Assembly (NCBI GenBank): GCA_951217055.1
Contig: OX578284.1
Coordinates: forward strand, 27,802,187-27,866,186
DNA: 64,000 bases
Direction of reading: 5' to 3'
Origin: Gerris lacustris
Taxonomy: Eukaryota > Arthropoda > Insecta > Hemiptera > Gerridae
Below the pieces are notes generated by a model. It had not been told where the DNA came from and made no database searches. It saw only the letters and a list, made by a program, of their open reading frames with translations. The translations under genes and the position numbers were made by a program. Below are positions 36,656 to 49,560 of this stretch, in pieces. Numbering within the stretch: position 1 is the stretch's first letter; the number at the start of each line of letters is the position of its first letter.

Positions 36656-37892
36656 AATTAGCTTAAAGTTCATAATATTCTTAATTGAGTGCTTAAATAT
36701 TCCTTAATTGATTCTTTTATTCATGCAAAGTATTATCAAAAATCATTTTTAAAAAAGGGGGCAAATTAAATTAATTGGGCAATAATTGGTCGGAATGGCA
36801 AATATGATTTTACAGCAATGTGCCACACTAATTAGCAGACTATTTTCAATTTAAACTGAATTCTAAGGCGGACATTGTGTGTGTGAGATATCCGAAAGTT
36901 TTTTAAATTGATTTATCCCCCCTCGAAAATAAACATGAGAGTTAGAGTGAGAGAGAAAGAGAGAGAGAGAGAGAAAACATCTCATTGCATATAAACAGTT
37001 TCGTGCCAATTATGTGGTATGACATGCTACCGAAAATAGGTATATTAATGAATTATTTATGCACGTGTTTCGAGCTAGGTCCTGATGAATAGTCAGGGCT
37101 GGAGGGGCTACTAAGCCAAAGCGAAACATGCATGACACCTCTCGGAAAGTCACGATTAATCACGATTTTTGACGAGTTGTCGTGTGTCAAGAGTTGCCTT
37201 GCCGAATACAAACCACTCCTATAAATTAATGCGAAGTATGAAATAATACCCCACCCATCGTCCATTATCAAACTATACCTGACGAAAACAAAGTACCATT
37301 TCATAGTAATTATTAATTAAACTGATTATATTATAATTTATTTATGTATGGCTAGTATTTATTTTTCTTTTCTTTTTTTTAAATTAATGTTTCCTACTTT
37401 ATTTTGTTTCATTTTATTTTAATTTATTGCAATTATTAATATCCTTCATCTTTTTATCGGTTAATTTAACGTCATTAATGTAAATTTTATTTTGGTTTGA
37501 TCGTTTTATTAATTATCATTTTGCATTTTTCTTTATCTACAACAATTTGTTTCATGCTCATACTTAATTTGAAGAAATTGTAGTAAGATTTGCTCACTAA
37601 AAGTAATGAATAAAATCCAGTAAAGCGCACCTAACCAATATTATTTAAAAGTTTGAAGCAATGTAGTGTGTGGTGCAAACACGCAACTGGTGCTGGACGC
37701 GGCTCTAAAACTCTAAATTCAATAAAAACCTATTCAAATATTTAATTTTTTTGAGAAACAGTTTCTCTTGATTTTTTTAAGTTTCAATCATTCACTTAGA
37801 CGGTTTTAACATTTTTTTAAGAAGGTCTTTACAGGGTAAATTCTTATGTCCACTTTTTTTTTTTCATACGTTACAAAAAATTAGTTGTTTTT
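36656..37892. other. Gene-free stretch with (GA)n
   Basis: A (GA)n run lies at 36940-36975. The 83-codon minus frame at 37053-37304 shows no domain and no splice context that I can defend. Confidence 0.5.
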
Positions 37893-38025
37893 TGGGGGGT
37901 TTCGTAGATACTTCTCGAAACCCTTATATTATATTATAGCGCCCTGTTTAAGCTAAAGAGCTGAAATTTAAAACGCTGGCGCATCTTTTTTATCCAACCA
38001 TAGGAAAAATATTCAGAAATTAAAT
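37893..38025 (+). mobile_element. H1 element, 5' fragment
   Basis: The head GGGGTTTCGTAGATACTTCT with CGAAACCCTTATA forms the usual hairpin. It is followed by AAGCTAAAGAGCTGAAATTT and CCAACCATAGGAAAAATATT as at 44100-44170, then the similarity stops. Confidence 0.55.
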
Positions 38026-41000
38026 TTGATTTTTTAGTAACAACCAAATCTTGTAATATATTAAAACCCCCGTGCTACCATTCAGGCATTGATTAGACCC
38101 AAGGAAGCTATGTGCCACTAATTCCAACATAATAACTGGCAGACTTTTCCTTAAGAGGTTCCGATGTTTTAGATAATTATTTAAAAAAAATAACCAGTTA
38201 TATACCAATAAGGCCATTTTAGTGAATCGCTTTCCAAGTTAAATTCTTAAATCTAGTTCTAATGTAACAAGCGTTGATAAGCGAAAAGTTCTAGGGAGTA
38301 TTTTATTTATTTAAAGCAATTTGTTTAAAATTTGATGATCCCTTACGTCTATTTAAATATTAAATTTCTTGGATGTTATTAGTTTTATTTGTTATTAAAA
38401 TACTTTTAGTTCTTTAGTAATAGTTAATATTTTAATATTAAATGTTTGGTAATATTATCTTCCTGTTTTAAACAAATTTACATATTTCATTTCTGTTTTT
38501 AGTTATTGTTTAAAAGTTTCCATAGCTTAAATAGACTCTAGTTCGATCTAATAAAATATTTAGAAGATACTATCTTTACTATAAGTTGAATCCATTTGAT
38601 TGAAAATAGTTTTCTTTTAACTTATTTTCTTATTTTGGCTTATGAATATTCCACTGTACTGCATTACTGAAATAGAGCTGAACTTTTCCGTTTATATTTA
38701 ATTCAAAAGTTCAAAGTTGTGAGCTAAAGAGAGAAAATTTCATCGTCTTTTTATTGAAATGATATATTGCTGAAAAGTTAAAAACTTCTTGCCCTATTGG
38801 AATCCCCTTAGATAATGAAGATAAATTTATATAAAAAGCAGTTTTTTCCTTATAGAAACTTGACTAGAATTTCATAAGCTATTACTTGTTCTTTCTTTTA
38901 ATTTTATATTTTAAAAACTCTTGAATTTTCAAAAAATAAATAATCTTTTGTAGGTTTATATTTTATGAAATTAGATGAAATGTGTCTAAATCACCAAAGT
39001 AGGTACTGAGCTATGGAAACGTCACAATTTTCACTGTAATTTATTTCGAAAACCATTAGAGTTTTTAAGAAAAACATTAAGTATTGTTTTGTGGACACTT
39101 TTTTGATGTTTCTATAGTGTATGTATAGATTGAATTTTTTGGAAATTCTAATCTTTTCTAGATATTTGTGATAGACAAATAAAATTTGACTTATTTTTAA
39201 AAAAGACGTTTATAGCTCCTCTCAGATCTTTCATAACTATGCCAAATATCAAACTTTTTAAATTTATAGCTCAACATTTTTTCTTCGTTAATTGGACTAT
39301 GATCAAAAATTGGATTATTATTCCCAACTAATATTTTATTACTTAGTCGGTCAGTATACGAGGGTGTGTGGCCTTAAACGAATTTAACTCATGTGTGCCC
39401 AAGGTACCTTTAAACTTATGTGTGTGTGGGTAATAAAGAAAAAAAGCGGACTGTATTATAGTTGAGAGGAAATAACGTGTATTGAGTAATACTTAGTAAA
39501 TACATGTGATATGATGTAAATTTTTGAGCATGAACATGAGCTAGAATCTAACTTAAGGAGAATGCAACTAATAGTGGTATGTTCCAGGAGAATATGGGAT
39601 GATAATAAGGTGGGAAATTTCAAAGGAATTAAGGTTATTAGCACTAGATAGTAGTAGGAGACAGAGAGAGGAAGAATTGAGAAAGTGCTAATCACTTCTA
39701 CCAGGTAGCGCTTGGTACTGAACAGAATTATGTTGTTGGTACTGAACAGTGTTATGTCTAAATCTGTATAGGTTAGGCTAAATGTATCGATTGTAATGAT
39801 CAGATATCTCATTATTGTTATTGTGAAACTCGTGCTATTTTACTATTACCCCCACTCTTTATATAGCCCTCATTCCAGTAATAGTTCGAACTTTAAAAAC
39901 CTACATCTGGATTCTCGTGCTTCGCTACGAACTATGATATTTTAAATGTGTTTTTTTTTTTTTTTTTAAATCATAAAATACCGTCACTCATTAAAAATAT
40001 TAAGATGCCCCCTTTTTAAAGGTTTTTTCTTCTAGTATCTCATCGTATCCCTAGGTTGAAAATAGAATTTTATTTGATTAATATATACTTTAACCCTAGA
40101 AACCAGCCATTTCTTAACTATTACACCCTTACTTCAAGTGATCAGTGCTTGAATCCTTTTTACTTTGGCCTTATTTTCCGCCCTAGGATGCAAATTTTAT
40201 AGAATCATTTCTTAGCCGACATCAATAGTATTTATAAATTACCACGCACCAAAAACAACTATTTTATTTTAGCGTGCGTTTCAAAAAAGTAGCGATAATT
40301 ATGTCAGTGAAGGAACTTTTTTGAAAGTAAACATAATTTATCTATACTGTAAGAAATTTTCCTATCGAAAATTTTTCAACAATTAAAAATAATGGTATAT
40401 AATTCAATATATCAGAGTAGGCGGAGTTTTAAAATTTTGTATTCTTATTCAGTTTTTCGTTCTGGACAACTTTTGTAAATAACATTTTAGAGAAAAAGCA
40501 CTTACTAGGGGATTTTTTTTTTTTTTTTGTAAATTTTCAAGACATAATTCAGTTTTTGAAACTAAAATTATGACATAAATTAGTTTCTATTCAAGCAGGG
40601 CTGAACCCCAGAAAATGAAATTTCAATTATAATGAATTTAGTCTTTTCACCTATTCACATACGTCGATCCAGGGACACACTGTATATATATCTGTATGTA
40701 TATTATATTTTTTTTGTTTTATATATATTTTTGTTGTAACCTTCGTGATTTGGATGTATACGAAATTTTCTTACCATTGTATTAGTATTCCGCGACTTCG
40801 AAGAGTTTTAAATCTATTAATCTATAATATATGAAATTTGATAACTTAATATATGGAAATTATTGTTGTTTTTTTTTACAGAAACCACTTTTATTTTTTT
40901 TTTTTTAATACCACAATTTGATATAATTTTATAAAAGAGGGGACCGATTACACAATCTGTTTAATTTTTGGATTTTTTTCACTCCTCTTTTTAACTTTTT

Positions 41001-43087
41001 ATCTGATTCTTGTTTTGTAAAACTCATTATTGTCAAGAAAATGAGAGAATCCGGTTTATATACAAAAAAAGAAGTTGTAGTAAACGACTCAGATAATTTA
41101 ATTAAAGCTCATAAACTCTTTTAAGAGAAAGTAAGAGAAAAAAAAAATCTCGTTTTAGCCCCCTTAACTACTTAATTCATTTAACAACATTTGAATTTCT
41201 AAATAATTTTCCAGTGCGATTTCAACACATTAACAAAGCACCAGAGCTCCATTCCATTCACTTCTCCGCTGTTTTCTTCCTTAACTAATAACCGTTTTAA
41301 ATCTTTGGACTAATTAAGAGAAAAATGAAGTCTTTTTTGCTCTCCTCTTTCTTCCTTATACTTACTCACTTATTTCAGTTTCCTCCGGGGAGTTAACTCA
41401 GTATTAAATGCCCTAAAATAAAGTCTGCATAATGTATTCCTGAGTACTTTAGAGAATCTCTTCACTAAAGAAGGGGGAAAAATACTAAGTAACATGCCTT
41501 CTCTCCTCCTCTTTTTGTCGTAAAGAAAAACATCGTGGATGAAATCCTTTTTTCTTTTCTTTCCCCCACCCCGTCTATAGTTAACAAAGTGTCCCTTGTG
41601 TTTTACAAGAAGTTCATGTCAGAATAAAAAAATAGATAATCCTAGGATCAGATTTATGTCATTGTCATTTTTAATGGTTTGTTCTTTGAGAAGAAAAAAT
41701 GTTTGTGGGTTGTCGAGAAAAGGCTGTTCTTTAAAAAACAATCCTGATTGCTTTATCTTAAACCATTAAAAATTATATTATTTTCTTAATTTTTTGTACA
41801 GGATATTGAATTTATTGCAAACTAAAATATTAATAACATTAACTAAAATTTAATATTTACTATTTACGCGCTTTTTTCAATTCTGAACCACATTTCTAAG
41901 TGATATTTTTTTCAATAATTTCAACAATGTCGGTAGTTTACTCTTGATAATTTGTTAAAGTTTTAAAAAATTGGACATCTTTGACAAAAATCTAACCAAA
42001 ATTCTATGGTCACTCCAGATACCATAGAAAAATACTGCTTTAGTGCAGAAGTCGAAAGTATTCGCAAATTTAAAAACAATCATCTGGTGATACGTAGTTC
42101 CCATCAGGGAAGTTAAAAAATGCGATGACACTGATCACACACACTTGATTATCATCTTAAATGGATGTGTGAAGTAGCCTGTCCCTTCCAGTTCTGTTTT
42201 AAACAGGGAAAATACAGAATTTGTGGTTAATGTATCATCTACGTCTATGTCGGATTTAACCCCTCAAGGATTAGGAAAAAAATGCTGCGTGTATTTGTAC
42301 GATTTATGGTCCTCCAGAGGTACGGTCTATATCTATATAAATAAAAATGAATGTTTGTCTGTATGTCTCTTATGCCAATATTGTATATTGTACAAGTTTA
42401 TATTGCAACATTATTTAACTAAATAAACTATTTATAAGGTTTTTCAAAGGTAGCAGCTATACCTTTCTTATGTTATTAACCTTTATTAGGCGGTACGAAG
42501 TTCGCCGTGTCAGCTGGTGAATTGTAAAGTAAAACATTGTGAGATTTAAATTTAGTTTTACTATATTTATTTGAAAGTTTCGTCGGATTGACTTTTTACC
42601 TTTTGATTGACGTTTTTGGTAATTATTTTGGCAATGCAATCCCTCAGACTTACCTCTAACATGTCTATCTAAGTCAGCATTTGTATAGAACATGACTGAG
42701 TCTACAAATCTGATCTCTACATAGGAATCGAATCCAGATTATCGTTGGTTTTTGGCTTAGGTTTAAACAAGAGCGCATTTAAACCTCTCCGACTGGATAC
42801 CCTTTTTTATTATTATTTATAGCCTCGATCCTCTGGTATTTTCGAAGTCTCTTTTTTATGACAGAGCTGCTGACAAGGTTCGACTTTTAAAGGGGAAAAC
42901 GAATAAAACCGACAATTCGGCAAGTTTTATTGAAGTTATATGGCCATTTTTCCCCCCAAAGACAATAATAAAGCAAAATTGTGAAGTATACAGCTTGTGA
43001 TTTTAGACTATTAGGGAAAACACATTTATTCTTTTTTCTTTAGTCTTTAGGGACGATGTAATGAAAAAAGTAATATTTAATTTTATT
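38026..43087. other. Long gene-free stretch
   Basis: Mostly AT-rich text with poly-T runs (39953-39967, 40509-40528). A 118-codon minus frame at 39456-39812 is Ser/Leu/Ile-rich without a domain. ATCTATATAAATAAAAATGA followed by GTTTGTCTGTATGTC at about 42330-42367 looks like a repeat head. A small hairpin lies at 42004-42030. I find no exon. Confidence 0.45.
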
Positions 43088-43411
43088 AACTTATTGGCAA
43101 TATTTCACCCAATCCAGGACATCATTAGACCTAAAAATAACAATTTCTTCTGTTACATCATCAATGTGGCTTAAATCGACCAGCCTCTTTTTTCAATTTA
43201 AGCCACATAGAAGATATAGCAGAATAAATAATGACAGTAAATAATAATAATATAATTTCGACAAATTAAATGAATTGAATTGAACTAATTTTTTTTAACT
43301 ATTTATTTATTTTTAATGAATTGTGTTTAAATTATTAATTTTTTAGGTATTTATTTAATTTTGATTATTATGACTGATGATGCCCAGGATTGGACGAAAT
43401 ATTACCAATAT
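43088..43411. mobile_element. Penelope-like terminal repeats, inverted pair
   Basis: The plus strand at 43371-43410 reads GACTGATGATGCCCAGGATT, then GGACGAAATATTACCAATA. The minus strand of 43091-43131 reads CTAATGATGTCCTGGATTGG, then GTGAAATATTGCCAATA. The two are inverted copies of the hairpin motif found at the ends of the Penelope elements here. The sequence between them has its own small direct repeat (AATGTGGCTTAAATC and TTTAAGCCACAT are also inverted). No coding sequence is seen. Confidence 0.6.
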
Positions 43412-43469
43412 TTTTTTTTTCAATTTATATAATTCCTTTAATTATGTTTTTTCTTTTTTCTCATATATA

Positions 43470-45759
43470 CAGGGTGACTGGCGATATATGTGAAAAAATA
43501 AAGTAGGTTGATCTACCCCTTAAGGGCTACAAAAAATGTCATATAAACCATAGGTCAAATATTAACCGTACTCCCACAAGGTCAAATTGTATGAATTCTT
43601 TTAGATCGCATAAATTTGCTCAGAAAAACAATTATTACTCCAAAAGTATAAAAGCTAGAACAAAATTTCCGGTTTCGTTGTAAAGCTGACAACATTTTTT
43701 ATAAGAAAAGTGTAATTTTAATTTTCATTCCCTCAATTTACATGAAAACAATGTATGCAAATTTTATTTTTAAGAAAAAATAAAAAAAAATCTTTTTTCT
43801 TTCTGGTTCCATAACTAAAAATAGAACCGAGCTTAAACTGTTCGGACTTCAGGAAAAACTTCCTTATTTACTAAAGTTTCGATTAATATTAATTAATATC
43901 ATTACCTATTCATACGGCAGATTTTTTAGTAAACTTCGCTGAAAGTAAAAAAAGAAACATTTTTATTGTTGTTTTTGTTGACATATAGGTGAGTATACTA
44001 AACCAGTCTTGCTTTTTAGGGTTTTGTAGATGCATACTTCTCAAAACCCTTATACCGGGGGTGTTGTGTCCGTCCGTCCGTCGCTCTTTGGTTTGTAGGG
44101 CCCGAACCGTTTAAGCTAAAGTGATGAAATTTGAAACACTGGTGCAACTTTTTGACCCAACCAAAGGAAAAATATACAGAAGTTAAAAATTTAATATGCG
44201 CATGCTCAATTCGCAAAAATGTGGTAAACTCAAAAATTTATATTTTTTTAATTTTCGAGTGGGGTATCAAATGAAAGCTGCTGAAGAGTAGGACGCATAT
44301 ATATATATATATGCTTTTTTAAATGTGGCATTCCTTGTTGGGTAAAAATATCAAAATATACCCAAAAAAAAATTTCCCCCGCCCAACCACTATACAACGG
44401 CTGGTCCTAAAATTGCGAAATAATTCATACTAATACCTGATTGAGGGGCGATAAAAATTCCGGGAGGGCATACCAAATTTTCAAAAATTGCCAATTTTGG
44501 GCGCGAAAATTTGAAGTACGCGCAAAATTTTATTTGTTTAAAATTTTGAGTTGGGTATCAAATGAAAGCTGCTGAAGAGTAGGACACAAATATATATATG
44601 CTTTTTTAAATTTTGCATTCCTTATTGGGTAAAAAAATCAAAATATACCAAAAAAAAAATCCCCCCCCCACAACCACTATATAACGGCTGGTCCTAAATT
44701 TTTGAAATAATTCATGCTAAATCCTTATTGTGGGGCGATGATATTTCCGGGAGTTCATTTCTAGTTTATAAAAATGACCAATTTTGTGCGCGAAAATTTG
44801 AAGTGCGCCCAAAATTTTATTTTTTTAAAATTTTGAGTGGGGTATCAAATAAAAGCTGCTGAAGTGTAGGATACAAATATATATTTTCTTTTTTAAATTT
44901 TTCATTCTTTATTGGTTTTATAAGTCAAAATATACCCCAAAAAACATTCCCCCCCCCAACACTATATAATGGCTGATCCTAAAATTTCCAAATAATTCAT
45001 GGCTATACCTTATGGTAGAGCGATGAATATGTTCTAAAAAAATGAAATTTATCTAGTCGTTATTACTGATGAAAAACATTGTGACCCCCCGGGGGATCGA
45101 ACCCGGACCCTTGAGATCGAAGGAAAAAAAAATCATTAATTCATAACGGGTATGCTTAATCATCTACAAAACCCTAAAAAGTACTTGGACGCAAGTACTT
45201 CCCTGTGATTTTTTTTTAATATGTTTTTAATTATTATTTACTCACCTGTAAGTCAATAACAGCAACAATAAACATGTTTATTTTTTACTTTAAGCGAAGT
45301 TTACTAAAAATTCCGCCCTATGAATGGGTATATATATTAATATTGATCGAAACGTTAGTAAATAAGGAAGTTTTTCCTGAAGTCCGAAAACTTTATGCTC
45401 GGTTCTTTACCAAGTTATGGAACCAAAAAGAAAAAAGGTTTTTTAATTTTTTTCTTAAATATAAAATTTGTATACATTTTTTGTCATGTAATTTGAGGGC
45501 AAGAAAATTAAAATTACACTTTACTTGTAGGAAATTTTGTCAGCTTGGCAACAAAACCAAAAATTTTGTTGTAGCTTTTATACTTTTGGAGCAATAAGTG
45601 TTTTTATATGCAAAGGCATGCGATCTCACAAAAATCATAATATTTGAATTTATGGGAGAACGGTTAATATTTGACCCATGGTTTATATAGTGCTTTTTGT
45701 AGCTCCTGAGACGTAGAATAACCTACTTCATTTTTTCACATACAACGCCAGTCACCCTG
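43470..45759. mobile_element. Foldback element with CAGGGTG ends, flanked by TA
   Basis: CAGGGTGACTGGCG at 43470 is mirrored by CGCCAGTCACCCTG ending at 45759, and TA flanks both sides. The arms remain alignable as inverted repeats for about 520 bases (43470 to about 43995, and about 45237 to 45759). They share TTTTTTCACATA, GGTCAAATATTAACCG and AAGTTTTTCCTGAAGTC. The 107-codon frame in the right arm (45274-45597) has no transposase motif. The TA flanks and CAGGGTG ends suggest a Tc1/mariner-group foldback. It is split by the H1 element at 44012-45203. Confidence 0.75.
44012..45203 (+). mobile_element. H1 tandem-core element, best-preserved copy
   Basis: The head CTTTTTAGGGTTTTGTAGAT (44012) recurs exactly, inverted, at 45161-45181. 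The head also folds with CAAAACCCT and is followed by GTCCGTCCGTCCGTCG. Three cores of about 290 bases carry GGGTATCAAATGAAAGCTGC (44261, 44549) or a variant (44840), each with a short TA run, poly-C and GGCTGGTCCTAAA. A B-box-like GGGGATCGAACCCGGACC lies at 45091-45109. The tail is the hairpin AAGTACTTGGACGCAAGTAC (from 45179). It is nested between the arms of the foldback element. Confidence 0.72.
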
Positions 45760-46247
45760 TATATCCTTCGTTTCTTTCAACTGCATGACTTTTTATTATA
45801 AGTAGGTAGTGGTAGTAATAAAAAAAGGAATTCATTAAAATAATTAATAAAAATAAAGATATATTGTAAAATTTTCGACTTGAATAATTTCATATTTTAT
45901 TATTTTTGTTAAAAGAGTGAAGCAAATATCAATTTCCCGCTATTGCTCCCGCCCCCTATTGTTTGATGACTTTTGTCTTCTCTTTATATATTATCTCATA
46001 CCTTTTATTGATTATAAATTCATTTGATTTTGCACGTAATTGAACACTGAATAAAATATCAATTGAGCTTTTAAAAGTTGTGATTTAGTATAAATAATTT
46101 ATTATAATGCTAAAAAAGGAAAAGGTAAATTAACTCTACTGTATTTATAATTTGATTATTTATATTTCCATTAACTTCACGATATAACAATAATTATAAC
46201 AGACAATTGATTTATATTTAGTGAAATGAAAATTATTAACTCTTTCC

Positions 46248-46280
<33 letters not shown>

Positions 46281-46578
46281 CTTTTTGAACAATCATTTTA
46301 CATATTTCTCGTTAATATGATTGGAAAATTTGAAAATTGATTTGTTCCTGGAGTTTTTTTTTTGCTAGTTATGTAGCTCTAGCGACATGACGTTCTTTAT
46401 TCTGTTTATAGAGTTACTGAGGGACCGGAAAAATGTCTTTGATTAATTTGTTGTTAAGTTTATTATTTAATTTATTCATTATTTACTAATTATAGTCTTA
46501 ATTATGTCTATTTTTAGTTTGATTGACGTAATAACCCAATTGAAACGAAATCTGCGATATTGTATTATGTATATGATC
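45760..46578. other. AT-rich stretch with a poly-T run
   Basis: A poly-T run of about 30 occurs at 46251-46280. No genes. Confidence 0.5.
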
Positions 46579-47278
46579 ATGGCTGATGTTCAAGATCGCT
46601 TGAACACTTTTTACAACAGCACCTTGACACCTCTACCTGCATAATCTACCGAACCCGCTCTACAGAGTACCCTGGTTCATTCAGAAAGACCGGCCCTGCT
46701 ATTATCTAAAGGGGCCCATATAAGTCTTTATTTAGAAGTTACGATCTTCCTCCTCAGGGAAAACTGTTACAAATTTCGAATATTTGAATATTTAACGGCC
46801 CAAATTTGGAGGGAAGATCAAAGTGTGAACATAGTTAAGTGTGAGTCTAGCTCTCAATGTGAGCAGTGGCCATTTTTCTGTGCAAGTGATTTAGTACACG
46901 TTTTTATCTGGATAAATCTGTGGCATCCATGATTTATCCGGTTTATCTGGTATCCAGAAAACAAGCCTTTACTTCACCATGGAATCCAGGGAAGTAAATG
47001 GTATTTATCAGTGCTGGCATCCGGCATCTCTACATATCACCAAGGCAACAACTCACCACACTTCACCTCACCTCTCCATATTCAGCTAACTCTTATTTTA
47101 CAAGGCCTTATTATCATATTATTCATTATTATGTACATATCACCTAAATATAACCTACAGTCCGCTAAACACATTTCTATTTTTATTATTTTAATTTATT
47201 CCTTTTTACAATTTCGTGGCCAGGTCAGGAAAACCTCCCCCCTGGTGCGAACAGCTGATCTAGCTCATATTTTATTAT
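46579..47278 (+). pseudogene. Long near-open frame, unrecognised
   Basis: From ATG at 46579 (MADVQDRLNTFYNSTLTPLP) one frame runs 233 codons with only two internal stops (46642 and 46930), in a GC-richer patch. It includes FLLRENCYKFRIFEYLTAQI and WREDQSVNIVKCESSSQC. The last part, from 47011, is open to 47278. It could be a decayed gene or element ORF, but no domain is recognised. Inverted repeats near 46900-46965 (TTATCTGGATAAATC and GATTTATCCGG) suggest mobile DNA. Confidence 0.25.
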
Positions 47279-48639
47279 AATAAAACTTTATTTTATTTTT
47301 AGATCAAATTTGATAATATTTTATTGACATAGACCATTTGAACCATTTATTTAGTTTCTGTACGTTGCACTATTTTATTAGTTATATATTGTCAAATATT
47401 TGTAATTTTATTTTGTTTTAATTACTGCAATAATTGTTGTTAAGTTTGTAGAATGTTTTTTACCCCCTCATAAAAATGCTATATTCAATAATAATATAAC
47501 TTTATATTTTCTAATAAAATCGCAAACAAATTATTCTAACAACGTTACTTTACCCTTTCGCAATTATTTTAATGAGTAAAGTTTTTTCCCCACTTAAGTC
47601 TATTTAGTTGACTTGTACCTAATTAAAATTGTGGTGCTACAATAATATTAAACATATCAAGTGGTTGACTTCCTGCGTTAAGGGTTGTACTCATATTGAT
47701 ATCATTAGTAACATAATAAGCCTAGATATAATTTTATTTGAAGGATCTCTTGTGTATATTTTTCTTATCCTCTACATAGTAATGATTAGCATATCTCTAC
47801 GTTCTTTATTGACCTGAATTTCAGTTGGGTCATGTGGAAAAAGTAAATAAGGAACTGGGTGTTTAATCACTTACAAGGCAGGGATTTGGTTACAGGGTTT
47901 CAATTTGGCACCCCCCCCCCCCCCTCTATATACACACACATATATATTGCTATATAAGTGTACATATAGCAATTATTATCTGGTAAAGATGGATTTGACT
48001 GTTTTCCGGTATTAGGTATCCTGTCAAGCAGTCGTACCGGTGAAGCTATATAAATGCTTAGGAGAACATTTATCTAAAGCAGTTATCTTGGAAACGTAAG
48101 ACTTCTCTCATGATGTATGTCGGTAGAAGTCATTTGTACGTGTCAACCAGAATAAAAGAATATTTCCTTCGCTTCATGTTACATTGAAGCCATTTATTTA
48201 CACTAGACCAAATCACAACCTTAGAGAGAAACAGATGAATCATATAAAATACGAATAACATAATAAAGTATCACTTAAACGTTTGCAAGTAAAAAGAACA
48301 AAGCTCAATATGTTGATCCCGTATTTACCTTTGCAATATTGTACTTGCACTTGGAAAAAAAAATACCTTGATCAACTTTGTCTGACGGGCTTAATCAAAA
48401 CTTTTTTTATGTATATAGTGATAATAAAATAATCAAATAAAGACACGCTTTTATAAAAAAAAGCACTTAAAAGGAGAAAATCAATAATTTTTCAGCCACA
48501 GTACTTCGAAGGATCACAGTATATGCGTATGCTTCTATAGATAATAGCTTTTAAGCCCTGACAAGTTAAAATAACTGTTGATAGGACCCTACGCTTTTAT
48601 CTTTAATGACATTTGCACATACTGTGATCGTTTGAAGTA
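47279..48639. other. AT-rich stretch with poly-C
   Basis: A poly-C run of about 15 lies at 47910-47925, followed by short ATAT/ACAC repeats. No genes seen. Confidence 0.5.
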
Positions 48640-48979
48640 TAAAGCCGACCATACACGTTGGGGTGTACTTGACACCTGACAGGTGGACCTGTTCAGGTAA
48701 CCTGTGCAGGTAAATGTTGGCCTGGATCTTAATATAATTACTATTTATTATAATTAATTGTAATCACTTGGACCTCTAACACACGAATGAATTTTATTCA
48801 TAATAATTGACAATATTATTGACAATGACAATGTCGTATAAATACATATTAACTTGCTGCATTCACAACAGTAAACCTGAACGTGTGTGCTATGATAACT
48901 TTGCAGTTGTCATAACCTTATAGCACTCACACTTCGGTTTACCTAATAGGTATACCGCAACGTGTATGGCTTGGCTTAA
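48640..48979. mobile_element. MITE with TAA target duplication
   Basis: The direct repeat TAA (48640-48642 and 48977-48979) flanks inverted ends AGCCGACCATACACGTTGGG and, read inward from the right, AGCCAAGCCATACACGTTGC. The length between is 334 bases and there is no coding sequence. Three-base TAA duplications are typical of PIF/Harbinger elements. The CATACACG core is shared with the MITE at 18248. Confidence 0.75.
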
Positions 48980-49394
48980 GATTTGTATTAATTTATTTAA
49001 TTTTTTAAATATAATATTATTTTCTACTTTTTAGTCTCCTTCTTCGTTCTTAACTCACTTAGCTGTCAGTGGCCGTCAATGTTGAATTCCTGAATTTCAC
49101 CGCCAAAATATCTCTATATTAATTTGAAAATGAATTGTGTTTAAATGGACTTCCAAATTAATTACAAAAACAAAACAAAAACGGAACTGTTTTTGAATAA
49201 TTAAACGATGTTTTTTTTAGACTATTTTTCCTTTTTTTTTTGAGGGGTGAAGCGTCCCCAAATTGAAATCTAAAAGACATTTCTTGATTCGCCCCGGGGT
49301 ACAATTTGTTTTTTTTAAATATTTATAACAAGTGTCCAAAAAATTGGCCCGGTAGTCCCAATTGTTTACTGTATCCGTTATTCTAAATCTCTTA
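48980..49394. other. AT-rich stretch without genes
   Basis: Nothing recognisable. Confidence 0.5.
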
Positions 49395-49560
49395 AACTCA
49401 GATTGTTATTCTTTGCCTCTAAAACTCAGATTGCTATTCTTCATCCCTCAAATTGTTATGCTTCGTTTCTTAAACTCAAATGGTTATTTTTCATCTCTAA
49501 AATTTGTGTTGATTCTTCTCAAACACTCAGATTATTATTCTTCATCTCTAAAACTCGAAA
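49395..49560 (+). repeat. Degenerate 28-base minisatellite
   Basis: About six imperfect units of AAACTCAGATTGTTATTCTT plus TGCCTCTA follow one another. Two open frames over them are by-products of the repeat. Confidence 0.75.

Noticed and set aside
39456..39812. 118-codon minus-strand frame
   Set aside because: Low-complexity Ser/Leu/Ile/Thr text without domain, splice context or composition change. Considered a chance frame. A solo LTR was also considered but no paired TG...CA ends are clear.
45274..45597. 107-codon plus-strand frame
   Set aside because: It lies wholly in the right arm of the foldback element and is mirrored, broken, in the left arm. No transposase motif.
49395..49560. CRISPR-like array
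   Set aside because: The units are directly adjacent and imperfect with no unique spacers, in a eukaryotic context. It is a degenerate minisatellite.
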